NCBI RefSeq assembly: GCF_026210795.1
Contig: NC_089444.1
Span: forward strand, 982,501-1,046,500
DNA: 64,000 bases
Origin: Rhizophagus irregularis
Taxonomy: Eukaryota > Glomeromycota > Glomeromycetes > Glomerales > Glomeraceae
Direction of reading: 5' to 3'
Shown: positions 24,007 to 35,257 of the stretch, one piece after another
Layout of the letters: each line of letters starts with the position of its first letter
Position numbering within the stretch: the stretch's first letter is position 1
Translations under genes and position numbers: made by a program
The notes under the pieces: generated by a model
Database searches by the model: none
What the model was told of the DNA's origin: nothing
The model's input: the letters and a program-made list of their open reading frames with translations, nothing else

Positions 24007-25307
24007 ATGAAAGTTAAAAATACGATAAGAGGTTTAATAGCAACAATATATATTATATTGATCTTTACATGTCCAATTTTAGGTAAAAAAAACATACTTT
24101 TTTTAAATATTTACTTTTTTTTTAAACGTAAATTTATTGATTACTATTTTAATAACGATAATTATTTTAATATTTATCAAAAAAAAAAAAAAAAAAATTA
24201 TTTTTTTTTTTTTAGAAGTTTCAAAATTATTATTATTTAATTTAACAAAACAAGAATTAACTTTACAAAATGAAATAATTGAAATTATGTAAGTTGAATA
24301 AATAATATAAAATATAATATGATCATGTTTTTATTTTTTTAAAAAAATTCTCTTCTTAGTATTCATATACGTAAATATTATTATTATATTATTATATTGT
24401 ATATTTAAAAAAGTTATTTAATTGCTATGACTATATTTCCAAGTAAGTATTTTTAATTTGTTTTTAACTTATTTTAATGGGGGTTTAACTTATTTTAATG
24501 GGTTCATATCGGCTGATCAGAAAAGCCTCCCATAATTTTATATGCTAAATGACAATAAGTAACCCATCAGTTATATAATGAACCCATCAACTGAGCTTAA
24601 ATATTAATTGGCGTGATTTTTCCAATCAGCCGATATGACTTTTTTTATTGAAGGGGTTTAAAATAATTTTAATTTTTTTTCTTTATTTTAAATAATTTTT
24701 AGTAGGATTAATAGCTACAGCTCTTAAGAATCTATGTTGTAACATGGGTGGATTAATGAGTCATTTAAAAGAACAACTATGGTAAAATATATATATATAT
24801 ATTTAACCTTTATTTCTTTTTTAATATATCAATCGGAATTTTTCGCTTATAAAAATTTAAAAAATTTTTTTTTATATATAAAGTTGTTTACCATTCTTAA
24901 TCCTAATAATAGCAAGTAAGTTTTTTAATAGATAACTTTTATCGTAAATGAATGAATGATTTCACATTTTCACATTTTCATATTTTTCACAATAAAAAAT
25001 CTCTTTCCTTAAAGGTATATATACACATCTGACATCACAAGATATGACACCAATTCCAAGTACTTGTCCATCAAATTATCCATATAAATTATCTTTAACA
25101 CGTGTGGCTTGTTTTATAAGATTAATAAATCTTATTATAATGTGGACTTTTACTACTTTATTATTTATATTAACAATAGTTGATTGTTTTGGTTATTTTC
25201 CGACTAATAATAGAGGAAGGGATAATACTATTCAATCAAGGTTAAGCGATTTTTTCCCTCCTGATAGGGATGATGATATTGGTATGACTGAGAAACGAAT
25301 CAAATGA
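24007..25307 (+). CDS. Small multi-spanning membrane protein, family unknown
   Basis: Proposed six exons: 24007-24082, 24216-24288, 24414-24442, 24703-24781, 24884-24915 and 25015-25307; 193 residues. Phases agree throughout, but exon 3 (29 nt) rests on a weak acceptor and was chosen because it is the only choice that keeps the frame and continues a hydrophobic helix. Hydrophobic stretches: residues 8-26 (signal anchor or first helix), about 45-65 (IIYLIAMTIFPIGLIATAL), about 85-100 (CLPFLILIIASIY) and about 130-155 (LINLIIMWTFTTLLFILTIV). A Cys pair (LCCNMGG) and a short C-terminal tail rich in Asp/Arg (PPDRDDDIG) are notable. I do not recognise the family. Intron 3 contains a MITE copy; the region before the start is a dispersed segment also found before a Crinkler gene. 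Confidence 0.5.
24504..24638. mobile_element. MITE, copy B of the 'ATATCGGCTGAT' family, within an intron
   Basis: Ends TCATATCGGCTGATCAGAAA and (reverse complement of right end) GTCATATCGGCTGATTGGAA are nearly perfect inverted repeats of about 20 bp. The 135-bp interior matches copy A at 5493-5605 with one extra block (CTAAATGACAATAAGTA). It sits in proposed intron 3 of the membrane protein gene. No coding capacity; mobilised only in trans if at all. Confidence 0.75.
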
Positions 25308-25947
25308 ATCAGGGGAAAAAACGAAGAAAAAAATTTAATACACAATATGTTAAATACACAATACTTATACGTACAATATGATAATATTATATGTATAATT
25401 TATTTATTTATTTATTTATTTACGATTTATTTACGATTTATTTACGCAAGCAGAAATTTACTTAACGAAAATTTACTTAACGAAAATTTATATTACCATT
25501 TGGGAAAGAAAGAATAAAAAAAAAATATCTACATCAAAATAATAACCAATAAAATCAATTCAAAGGTTATCCAAAACATTTATTTTTAAATTTTTTTTTT
25601 GAAAAAAAAAAATTTTGTCACAAATTACGAAAAACTTTCCAAAAATATTCTTACAATCTACTTAATCTACTTTAAAAAAAAAATTAATATACAAAAAAAA
25701 AGAAAAAAAAAAAAAAGTACAAAATAAATAAAATAAAATAAAATAAAATAAAATAAAAAAGAAAAAGAATGAAATAAAATAAATAAAAATAATAAACAAT
25801 AAAATCTAAACTTATTCTAAAATACATCTACTCACGTTGAAAATCCTTCTTAACCCCCAAAAAAATCTACGTCTACGTTACATTATAATTACAACTTACA
25901 GTACATCAAATCTAAAAAAAAAAAATCTATAACAACCTAATTTACAT
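25308..25947. other. Convergent 3' flanks with short tandem repeats
   Basis: Between the convergent membrane-protein and kinase genes. It holds TTTATTTA/TTTACGA repeats (25395-25447), a doubled ACTTAACGAAAATTT (25461-25490) and an AAAAT array (25728-25756). No gene seen. Likely carries both polyadenylation regions. Confidence 0.5.
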
Positions 25948-27729
25948 TTAATAAGAGGTGGTTTGCGGTAGATTATCAAATTCTAATAAACGAGAAGTGT
26001 ATATGGCTTCGGGATGTATATCGTAACCAATTATTCCATATGAACTCGTATTTGATGACGTAGTAGAATTTGTTAATGGTATATTTGCTACTGAATAAGA
26101 ATGTGATAAACTACTACTTAATGATGTTGTAAATGGAGTTGAAAAAGTAAAAATAGAATTTGGAGTATTTGGAGTTCCAGGAGTTGTTGGAGAAGAAAAT
26201 CCACTACTCATATTATCTTTGATCGGAGAAATTGGAGTACCACTACGTGAACCTCTAGAAGCTTCATCATCTACTCTCATTAAATGTTTCATTTCAGGAT
26301 CCAATCTCCAATACCATCCTCTTATCATATTATGTAATTCAAGAGCGGAAGGTCTTTCTTCTGGTCTTGAATCCCAACAACTTGATATTAATTTCATAAT
26401 TCTAGGAGGAATATCTGATGATGTTATTGGTGGTCTATGACCCGAACATATTTTTTTTGCCAATTTTAAATCATGAGGTACGTCATGATATGGAGGATAA
26501 CCAGTAAATACTTCATATATGATAAAACCAAAAGCGTAAACATCAGCTGCTCGAGTATATTTTTGACCTCTTAAAACTTCTGGAGCTACATAAGGTAATA
26601 CACCATATAATTTTGGTTTTTCATAAGTTGAACCTCTTCTTGAAGAAGTAATATAAGAAGTAAAAAAATCTTGTTTTTCTTGTAAATAAAATTCTTTAAA
26701 AAAATCATCATCATCAATAGTATCAGGTTCATCAACAAAATCATCCTTTTCAGATAAAATTTTTCTTGGATCATTTGATGCGGGACCACATAAACCTAAA
26801 TCACTTAAAGAACTCCAAGTTTGTGGCATAGGATAAATTTTTGTTGAATTATTTGTTGTAATATAATTTTTTTCCGTTGGATTATTTATAGTTGTTTGTA
26901 AAATATTTCCAGGATGTAAATTTCCATGTACCATATCAGCTTGATGAATTTTTTTAAGTCCATTTGAAATTGGTACCAATAATTCAATCTTATTTGAAAG
27001 TGATAAGGTATTAAAATGTTTGTTTATATATTCACGAAGATTACATTTAACATATTTCATGATTAATATGTAATTATTTGTTTCAGGATTTTTTGTCATT
27101 CCGTATATCCGTATAATACTTCTTGGATTTTCATGTTCAAATTTTGCTAAAGCTCGTAACTATTATAAAAGATATTAAAAGAGGATTTGAAAAAGAAATC
27201 AAGTTAATATACATGTATATATAAATATATATACGAAAATAAATGAATATTAAATAATTTTTACCCGTTGAAGATATTCTTTTGAAAAATTTTCGGAATA
27301 TTCAAAACTTTTTAAGGCAACTCTACCAAAAACGTCCCTATCAGTACACCAAGCAGAAAATACACTACCATAACCACCTTTTGCTAAAAATTTAACATCT
27401 TCAAATTTATCAAAAGGAATCCATTTCCAAGGTTTACGATGTTTTGAAGCGGTACGTTGAGTTTCTTTTATAATTTCATCAATTTCATCATTTCCTGTAG
27501 TCCAAATTCCCAGTATAGATTTAATCGTTTTCCATAAAGCACAACAATCTTTTGGATTATGTTGACGAGAATTTGAAGAAAAATGAAAAGCTGACTGAAA
27601 ATTTGATGATGAACTACTTGTATGAGAATGTGAACGATTATGAACTTTACGATATTGATGAGAATGTTTATAATCATTACGATTATTTCCATGTATTAAA
27701 TTATCGAACAGAGACTGTTGGTTTCCCAT
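25948..27729 (-). CDS. Protein kinase-like protein, probable myristoylated pseudokinase
   Basis: Two exons, 27729-27265 and 27159-25948, give 558 residues. The start MGNQQS was preferred over an in-frame ATG 63 bp upstream because it forms an N-myristoylation consensus (Gly2, Ser6), suggesting membrane attachment. A His/Ser-rich linker (20-60) is followed by the 'TGNDEID' helix and a kinase domain: glycine loop FLAKGGYGSVFSA (about 114-126), VALK with Lys140, DLG at 275-277, YVAPEV and ADVYAFGFIIYEV. The catalytic loop reads HGNLHPGN (233-240): the catalytic Asp of HRD is Asn and Arg is Gly. A roughly 60-residue acidic insert separates DLG from the APE motif. The C-terminal 130 residues are Ser/Thr/Pro-rich. 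It may act as a scaffold; weak catalysis cannot be excluded. Confidence 0.85.
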
Positions 27730-27792
27730 TTTTTTTTTTTCTTTTGAGATTTTCTTTTTCACAAAAAATTTGAAAAATGAAAAAAAAAACAA

Positions 27793-30700
27793 TCCAAGTT
27801 TATTTAAAAAATAACTTTTGGTTCACGTGGTTAAGATTGTACTACGTAAAGAAAGTAATGAATAGAATTTCTTTGTTCTTTTTTAAAAAAAACAAATAAA
27901 AATTTTTTTTTTTTTTAAAGAAAAAAAAAAGGGTTACGCCTTTAATTACTAATTTTAAATGAATTGTTACAAGGAGAACTAATTACTGCGCCCAATCGAA
28001 CCGAATATGTGAAACAAACCCTTCGATCCTTTTAGATTGTTTAATAAAAAATTATTTTGAAGAAAAGGGGGAAGAGTGAGAGAGAAAAAAATTTTCTTTT
28101 TTTTTTAAAAAAAAAAAGAAAAAAGACGAACAATAAATAATATTTATTATTTCAATAAAGAGAAAATAAAGCCCAATTAAATATGCGGAGGAGAGTTTCC
28201 ATGAAGCTTAATAATTTTAAAGTGATACATTTGTACCATTTAAGAATTTTTTTTTAATTATAAAAAAAGAAACTAAACAGGTTTTTTAATATAAAAAGGA
28301 TTATAACCCTTTTAAAAAAAATTTAAACTAATAAATATTCGTATTAATTAAAATTAATCTTTGATTCAACAAAACGATTTTTACCACTTATGTCCAACCA
28401 TAACTAGCCCATTAAGATGTTTGTGTGATTCCGTATTAAAATTTGTAATACTTTTGTTTATCGTGGTACAACATGGCCGTAGCTTGCGTCTATTACCCTG
28501 TTAAGATATTATTAATTATTTAATAACAATGATTGTCATTGTATTCTCTTGATTTTATCGGAAATATTTAAAATTTTTATAATCTTTCACGTGCTGTTTT
28601 TAGCCAAGATAGAATCAGTTTTGGTGAAGTTTGTCAAACGATAAACAAATTATAACCTGTAAAAATGCTTGTTTGAAATTTTTTTTTTTTTTTTTCACTC
28701 TTTTTTATTGTTTTTACAATGTTAATCACATTGTAAATATTCTGGGAAAAAAAAAATTATATACAAAGTTTCGTGAAAATTATAATTATTACCAAATTAT
28801 TTATTATTAAAAAAAAAATTCATTATTATTATTAGATAATCGCATTAAGAATAGGCTTAATTTTAAAAAAATCATATCATTTTACATTTTGTGGAGTGTA
28901 CGTGGGTATATTATATTCGACATTTCTTTGTAGTTGATTATATTCAAATATGGTCAAAGAGAGAAAAAGAGTTTAAAATGAATACTAAAACAATGATTGA
29001 ATAGAATCATATTATTGATGACATAAAATAAAAAAAGTGGTCAGATGATCGTAAAATATATATACAGTATATATATATTTTTGTTTGTTTGAAATATTGC
29101 ATATCTGCTATGACTTTTTCCCGATTCCCGAAATCCTTTTTACCATATTTTACATGAAATGATAGTATGAAAGAGTTTTTTAACTGTTTAAATTGATGGT
29201 CAGTTTTGGAAATTGATTATCAGAAACATTTTATCAATTTATTCAATATTTTATTCAATGAATACTTTTATATGATACCCATCATGCGATCAATCGAAAA
29301 GAATTTAATTAACGGTGGCTTAGACGCTTAGACACACGTAGAAAGAAAGTTTGTACATCACGTGTATTCGTTCTTATAAAGTAAGTATGTCTACTATTTT
29401 GAAAATTAAACTTTTTTTTCAAAATTTCTTTCTTGGGGTAAATCTGCATAGATACTGTATATCAAATGTATTATGTATAAATGATGTATCAATGTATCAT
29501 GTATAATATGTATAGAGATGTAATAGTTTTAATAGAAGTTATGTACAGTATAATCTAACAAGTATATGTACTGTATGTATGCAAAAGCAAGCATTCGAAT
29601 TTAAAAAGTTGCTGCGCCACGTGGGCAATATTTTCTTTTTTTTTTATTTAAGTTAACTGTTTTTAATCATCATTTATACGGCGACAATTCTTCATTCATT
29701 TAAGAAAGAAAGTTCAAAACTTTACCATTTATAGAAAAGATTAGATAAATGTTTCACATATGAAAAAAAAATAAAAAAATTACACTATCTATCTTAAAAC
29801 GTAATCATCTTTTTTATACAAAGAAAACTTTAAATTATAAAAGTTAATCTATGAATCAATAATGATTAAATATTTATTATAATTCCTTGGTAAAACTTTA
29901 CTATTTTCATTTATTGTTTCATGATAAATAATCAAATAATATCCCATTTGGTTTCATCTAAATATTCAAAAAAATTTTTTTTTTTTAGGTAATTAAAATG
30001 AATGTTTAATTATGTATATACTATATGTCTATATGAGTATCGTACAATAATAGTAGTTATAAATATTACGGCATAATATACGATAATCAATTTATGATTA
30101 GAAAAAAAAAATATTACTTTAGAAGAAATCTTTCAAATATTTAAATATTTTAAATATTTTGGATTTTTTTTTTTTAGCCCAAAAAAATGAATTTACTTTT
30201 TTACGTTATCAATTATTTTAAATGACTTATACTTTATAATTTTTTTCTTATAAAAATGTGATTCACGTGAAATATTTCCCGTTCAAAAATTCTTCCTTTT
30301 CATCGATTATTAGAATCCCAACGAACATAATATTAATTTTATCCGTGTGACTATCTGTGACTATCTGTGTGACTATCCGTGTGACTATCCATGTGACACA
30401 TAATTTTACTAATATCCGATAAGTACCAAATAATTATCAAAATTATGTGTAATAATAATAATAATATTTTATTTTTTTTATTTTCTAAAACAAACAAATA
30501 CAATAACTTTTTTTATATTAATTTATTTGGATTGGATAAATCGGATAAATCGGACAAGGAAATCAAAGAAATTATGAATTACCATATTTTGATATTTTAA
30601 TATCGGGTTAAAGATGATTAATTAAATGTTTGTTCCTCCATTTTAGAAATAATAAATTATTTTTTTTTTTTCTGTTTAGAAAAAATTGTTATACCTAATG

Positions 30701-31240
30701 ATAAATTATGAAACATTATCAGTTATTATTGTTGGTATGAATTACCTTGTTTAGTCAACGTAAAAAAACGTTTGATTTAACTGCGTTTTTAATTCCGTAG
30801 ATCATACAATCGTACATAATTGAATTTGTTTTGCAAATATGCATTAAAAATAAAGGAGTACAAAAAATTTGTAATAGACAATGAAAAAAATTGAAAACAC
30901 AAATTAAAATGTCGGAATTAACCGTTCATTTCCAATTATTTCAAATGCTTTGATAATTTAACCCCCCATTTTTTTTACTTCTAGAAATTTGTTGTGAAAC
31001 ATTACAGACATTATTATTTTTTTTTTGATTATGAACGCCTTAATATTATATTCCAATAAACCAATCATATTTATTATAATGACCTAATTGACCTATGAAA
31101 TGAAAAATTGTTACTATTTGGAACGTGGTGAATAAACATGGTGATATAATAGGTTAGTAAAAACTTCAAATTATTATTTGGATTTTGTTTCCATAATATT
31201 TTGTTTCATGTTATGATTAAAGTTTAGTTAGTTTGGTTGT
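27793..31240. other. 3.4-kb gene-poor spacer
   Basis: AT-rich with many T- and A-runs. I found no reading frame with domain similarity or consistent splice sites on either strand, and no RNA gene. A short tandem repeat (TGTGACTATC words) lies at 30342-30398. The first few hundred bases are presumably the promoter of the kinase-like gene on the minus strand. Confidence 0.4.
30342..30398. repeat. Short tandem repeat of TGTGACTATC(CY)G words
   Basis: Five near-identical 11-14 bp words (CCGTGTGACTATC, TGTGACTATC and variants) follow one another. Non-coding. Confidence 0.7.
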
Positions 31241-31840
31241 TACTTTTTAGCGATGTAATACTTTTAGCGATGTAATACTTTTAGTGATGTAATACTTTAG
31301 CGATGTAATACTTTTGGCGATGTAATACTTTTAGTGATGTAATACTTTTAGTGATGTAATACTTTTAGCGATTTAGTACTTTTTAGCGATGTAATACTTT
31401 TAGCGATGTAATACTTTAGCGATGCATACTTTTAGCGATGTAATACTTTTAGCGATGTTACTTTTTAGCGATTTAGTACTTTTTAGCGATGTAATACTTT
31501 TAGCGATGTAATACTTTTAGCGATGTTACTTTTTAGCGATTTAGTACTTTTTAGCGATGTAATACTTTCAGTGATGTAATACTTTTAGCGATTAGTACTT
31601 ATTAGCGATGTAATACTTTTAGCGATGTAATACTTTAGCGATGCATACTTTTAGCGATGTAATACTTTTAGCGATGTTACTTTTTAGCGATTTAGTACTT
31701 TTTAGCGATGTAATAGTACTTTTAGCGATGTAATACTTTAGCGATGCATACTTTTAGCGATGTAATATTTTTAGCGATGTAATACTTTTTAGCGATTTAG
31801 TACTTTTTAGCGATTTAATTCTTTTAGCGATATATTGATG
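31241..31840. repeat. Minisatellite of about 35 units (CTTTTAGCGATGTAATA) with higher-order periodicity
   Basis: A 15-18 bp unit, consensus CTTTTAGCGATGTAATA, is repeated about 35 times without interruption. Units differ by defined endings: GTAATA, GCATA, GTTA, TTTAGTA. The order GTAATA-GTAATA-GCATA-GTAATA-GTTA-TTTAGTA occurs as a six-unit block (about 100 bp) at units 9-14 and again at units 22-27, with a close variant at units 28-33, so a higher-order unit has been duplicated. No open frame runs through it. Confidence 0.93.
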
Positions 31841-32829
31841 TAATCATATTTCAATCAAACTAACGCGTCCGTGTTAAATTAAATTACCGTACCGTATCAG
31901 CATAAGATACCTTGGTATAATACAAAATACTTGATTTAAAAATTATATAATACCCATACATGGGTATTTGTGAGATACATATTACAATATTACATGGCCA
32001 AAATTAGCCTAATTCTACTAGAATTAAAATTACGTGGGGTATTCTCAAAGGAGGGTACTACGGTACGATACACATTTTCGTGAATATATTAAAGAGTTTA
32101 AATTAAAATTGTTAATTATCTAATATCTAATATATTTTTTTAATCGAAAGTGTTTGGTACTTATACATTACAAGTAAGAATATAACGCGCAGAATAATCA
32201 TGTAGCTGATGTAGTATTTAGAGTATGTAAAAGTTATAAATAAATTTTATCCAGTTTAATGGCATCACGGCCAGAATTAACGAAATTTTAACTCTGATAA
32301 AAATTGATTCGGGTTGTTAAATATTCTATTTACACAAGCCATTTTTTTCAAATTAAAGGATCGAATGAGGACCTCGAACAATATATAAATAGGTACTATT
32401 AGCTTTACGCATCTCTTCAGGGCCAGAATTATGTAATTCCGCCTGGAATTATACAAAAAAGGAAAGATCTATGCATTATTCTAGCATTCTACGACGGCGT
32501 TTTGACTTGACTTTTCTTTTTTCAAAGTATAGAAAAATCCAAAGATGAGGCCTAACGACTGGCAGCTTCATAGCGAATATGGCTACTTTACCTTGTTCTG
32601 AATTTTACCAAATATTGCCGATGTCTCTTGACACATAATTTTGTGTAATAAACTAAACATTGAGTCATTGAGTCATCTAAAAATCCCTTTACTTAAAATC
32701 TATATTGATTTGATTTTACTCTGATACTCAAACTCCACTCCGTGGGATGTATGACATAATTTTTTGTACTCTAACTATAGCTAACAAATTTATAATTTAT
32801 ATATAATAAACTAAACATTTGTTAAATGT
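31841..32829. other. Intergenic DNA with scattered CCGGAATTAT-type words
   Basis: No gene seen. GGCCAGAATTA (about 32270 and 32421) and CCGCCTGGAATTATAC recur; similar words occur at 50420, 61780 and inside the hAT MITEs, so they may be fragments of dispersed elements. Confidence 0.4.
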
Positions 32830-33235
32830 AAAAATAATATATTTCTAATATATAAATCACGTCTCAATCGTCTCATGTATAAAAGTGTGCTCATGTATAC
32901 ATGATCAATAATCATGACATCTAAAAATTTTTTTACTGAAAAATCTATATTTATTTGCAAACTCCCTTTGTATGACTCAAAAATAATATATTTCTAATAT
33001 AAAAATCGCGTCGTCTCATGTATAAAAGCGCGTTATGCATGATCTCATGTATACATGATCAATAATATCAATAATCATGAGTCATTGAGTCATCTAAAAA
33101 TTCTTTTACTAAAAAAATCTATATTTATTTGCAAACTCCCTTTGTATGACTCAAAAATAATATATTTCTAATATATAAATCGCGTCTCAACTCTCAAAGC
33201 GTGTTATAATAATGAGTCATGACGCAAAATTTTTT
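32830..33235. repeat. Diverged tandem repeat, 2.5 units of 150-183 bp
   Basis: Three starts of the block AATAATATATTTCTAATATA, at about 32831, 32982 and 33166, are followed by CGTCTC, TCATGTATAAAAG, ATGATCAATAAT, ATCTATATTTATTTGC and AAACTCCCTTTGTATGACTC in the first two units. The third unit is cut after about 60 bp. It lies upstream of the Medusa-like gene. Confidence 0.8.
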
Positions 33236-33469
33236 ATACTCTGATACTCTGAGATATTCTGACTATAGAAAACTCCGTGGGAAAAAAATCTTTTGTATGA
33301 CATGATTTTTTATATAAAATACCTTTCCATTCCATCCAAAAAAAAATTTAAAAAGAATTCCATCCTCTCTCTTTTGTCCCGTTCCTTCTCCTTCCCACCT
33401 CATTTTTATCATTTCCAAATAACCTATCCTCTCTTTTTATTTCTTCTCTCTTTAGTCTTTCCTTTAACA

Positions 33470-35257
33470 ATGAATATAATTGGTATGTATATATATATAT
33501 TTTTTTATGTAATATAAATTTATGTTCGTCTCAAACTGATAAAAATTATTTACATATATTTCTTTTAAAATTTTATAGATTATTCATTAACTTCGTCTGA
33601 GATTCCTTACGATAATTATTGCTATTATCCAATAACTTCAGATTTGTCAACAATTTCAGATGCATCAATCTCATCAATTTCAAATGCATTAAGCAATAAT
33701 AACAATTCATCTGAGATTCCTTACGATAATTATCCAATAACTTCAGATTTGTCAACAATAATTTCAAATGCATTTAGTGATAATAACAATTCATCTGAGA
33801 TTCCTTATGATAATTATCCGATAACTTCAGATTTGTCAACAATAATTTCAAATGCATTTAGTGATAATAATAATTCATCTGAGATTCCTTATGATAATTA
33901 TCCGATGACTTCAGATTTGTCAACAATAATTTCAAATGCATTTAGTGATAATAATAATTCATCTGAGATTCCTTATGATAATTGTTATTATCCGATAACT
34001 TCAGATTTGTCAACAATTTCAGATGCATCAATTTCATCAATTTCAAATGCATTAAGCAATAATAACAATTCATCTGAGATTCCTTACGATAATTATCCGA
34101 TAACTTCAGATTTGTCAACAATTTCAGATGCATCAATTTCAGATGTATCAATTTCAGATGTATCAATTTCATCAATTTCAAATGCATTAAGCGATAGTAA
34201 CAATTCATCTGAGATTCCTTATGATAATTATTGTTATTATCCTATAACTTCAGATTTGTCAACAATTTCAGATGCATCAATTTCAGATGTAGATTTGTCA
34301 ACAATTTCAGATTCATTAAGCGATAATAACAATTTATCTGAGATTCATTACGATAATTATCCAATAACTTCAGATTTGTCAACAATTTCAGATGCATCAA
34401 TTTCAGATGTAGTTTTGCCAACAATTTCAGATGTATCAATTTCATCAATTTCAAATGCATTAAGCGATAATAACAATTTATCTGAGATTCATTACGATAA
34501 TTATCTGATAACTTCAGATTTGTCAACGATTTCAGATGCATCAATTTCAGATGTATCATTTTCAAATGCATCAATCTCAGATGCATCAATTTCGGATGGT
34601 ATGTTTAAAAAGTTTTATAATTTATCTTATAATACATTATTAAATTATTATTTTTTCTTTTTATTCACAGAACAACCTATAGTTCGGTCAAGCCATCCTA
34701 CAGATCGTAAACACAAGATTCGAATCTTTACCTTGGAAAGTTTAACCGATTTGCTTAATGGTGTCCGAATTTCCTTTGATGGAAATCATAACGATATGAC
34801 ACAGTCATGGTCTCAAGAAGAGTTGAATGTTCGACGAAGAGTGGTTCAATTTTTTAAAACTAGAGCAAAAAAACGAATTATGGCTTCTTTTAAAGCTGTT
34901 GATCCAATTGAACAGCCTAAGAATGGTATTTTTGTTTCCTGCCTTTATTGGTATGATAAGAAAACACAATGTGATAAATGGTATTTCACTTCAACGGATT
35001 ACATAAATTTACTTGAAAGTCTAACAGGAATTAGACTTACTTCAGATGAAAAGAATCGAATTCGTCGTAATCTTGAAGAATATAGACCAATAACGGTTGG
35101 TAAAAATAAGAATGATAGTGATGAAATATATAAAGATTTGATGTCCTATTCATTTGCAAAACCAAGAAATGCGGAAAAGGACATCAAACTTTATGAATGG
35201 AGGCACCTGTTACATGCCGTAGAAAAAATTATTAACAAATATGGTAAAAAAAAATAA
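33470..35257 (+). CDS. Medusa (MedA)/DUF7082-like protein with long Ser/Asp/Asn repeat domain
   Basis: Three exons: 33470-33482, 33579-34598 and 34671-35257, giving 539 residues; the tiny first exon (MNII plus one base) is in phase with a GTATGT donor, but its start is less sure. Residues 8-340 are repeats built from SSEIPYDNYPITSDLSTI, SDASIS and SNALSDNNN blocks. The C-terminal 195 residues hold the conserved domain: ELNVRRRVVQFF, NGIFVSCLYWYD, WYFTSTDYINLLESLTG, EKNRIRRNLEEYRPITVGK and FAKPRNAEKDIKLYEWRHLL. This resembles the fungal Medusa-type regulators of development (nuclear), where the motifs 'F-T-S-x-D-x-I-x-L-L-E' and 'EKNRIRRNLE-x-(F/Y)RP' are diagnostic. A role in transcription control is inferred. 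The repeat domain may be disordered. Confidence 0.75.
33600..34595 (+). repeat. Coding tandem repeats of the Medusa-like gene
   Basis: About nine major units (90-150 bp) each contain TCTGAGATTCCTTACGATAA and ACTTCAGATTTGTCAACAAT, with an inner 12-bp repeat ATTTCAGATGCA/ATTTCAGATGTA that varies in number. Units near 33760-33960 are almost identical (about 90 bp), showing recent expansion; those after 34290 are more mixed. The frame is kept throughout, so the array is under coding constraint or young. Confidence 0.92.

Noticed and set aside
27250-27792. Upstream ATG at 27792 as start of the pseudokinase
   Set aside because: It would add a Phe/Lys run encoded by A/T-rich leader and bury the MGNQQS myristoylation consensus.
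31241-31840. CRISPR-like array
   Set aside because: Units are directly adjacent without unique spacers; a eukaryotic minisatellite.
33942-34589. Minus-strand open frames with HLKLM repeats
   Set aside because: They are the reverse shadow of the Medusa-like repeat domain, which is in frame with the conserved C-terminal domain on the plus strand.
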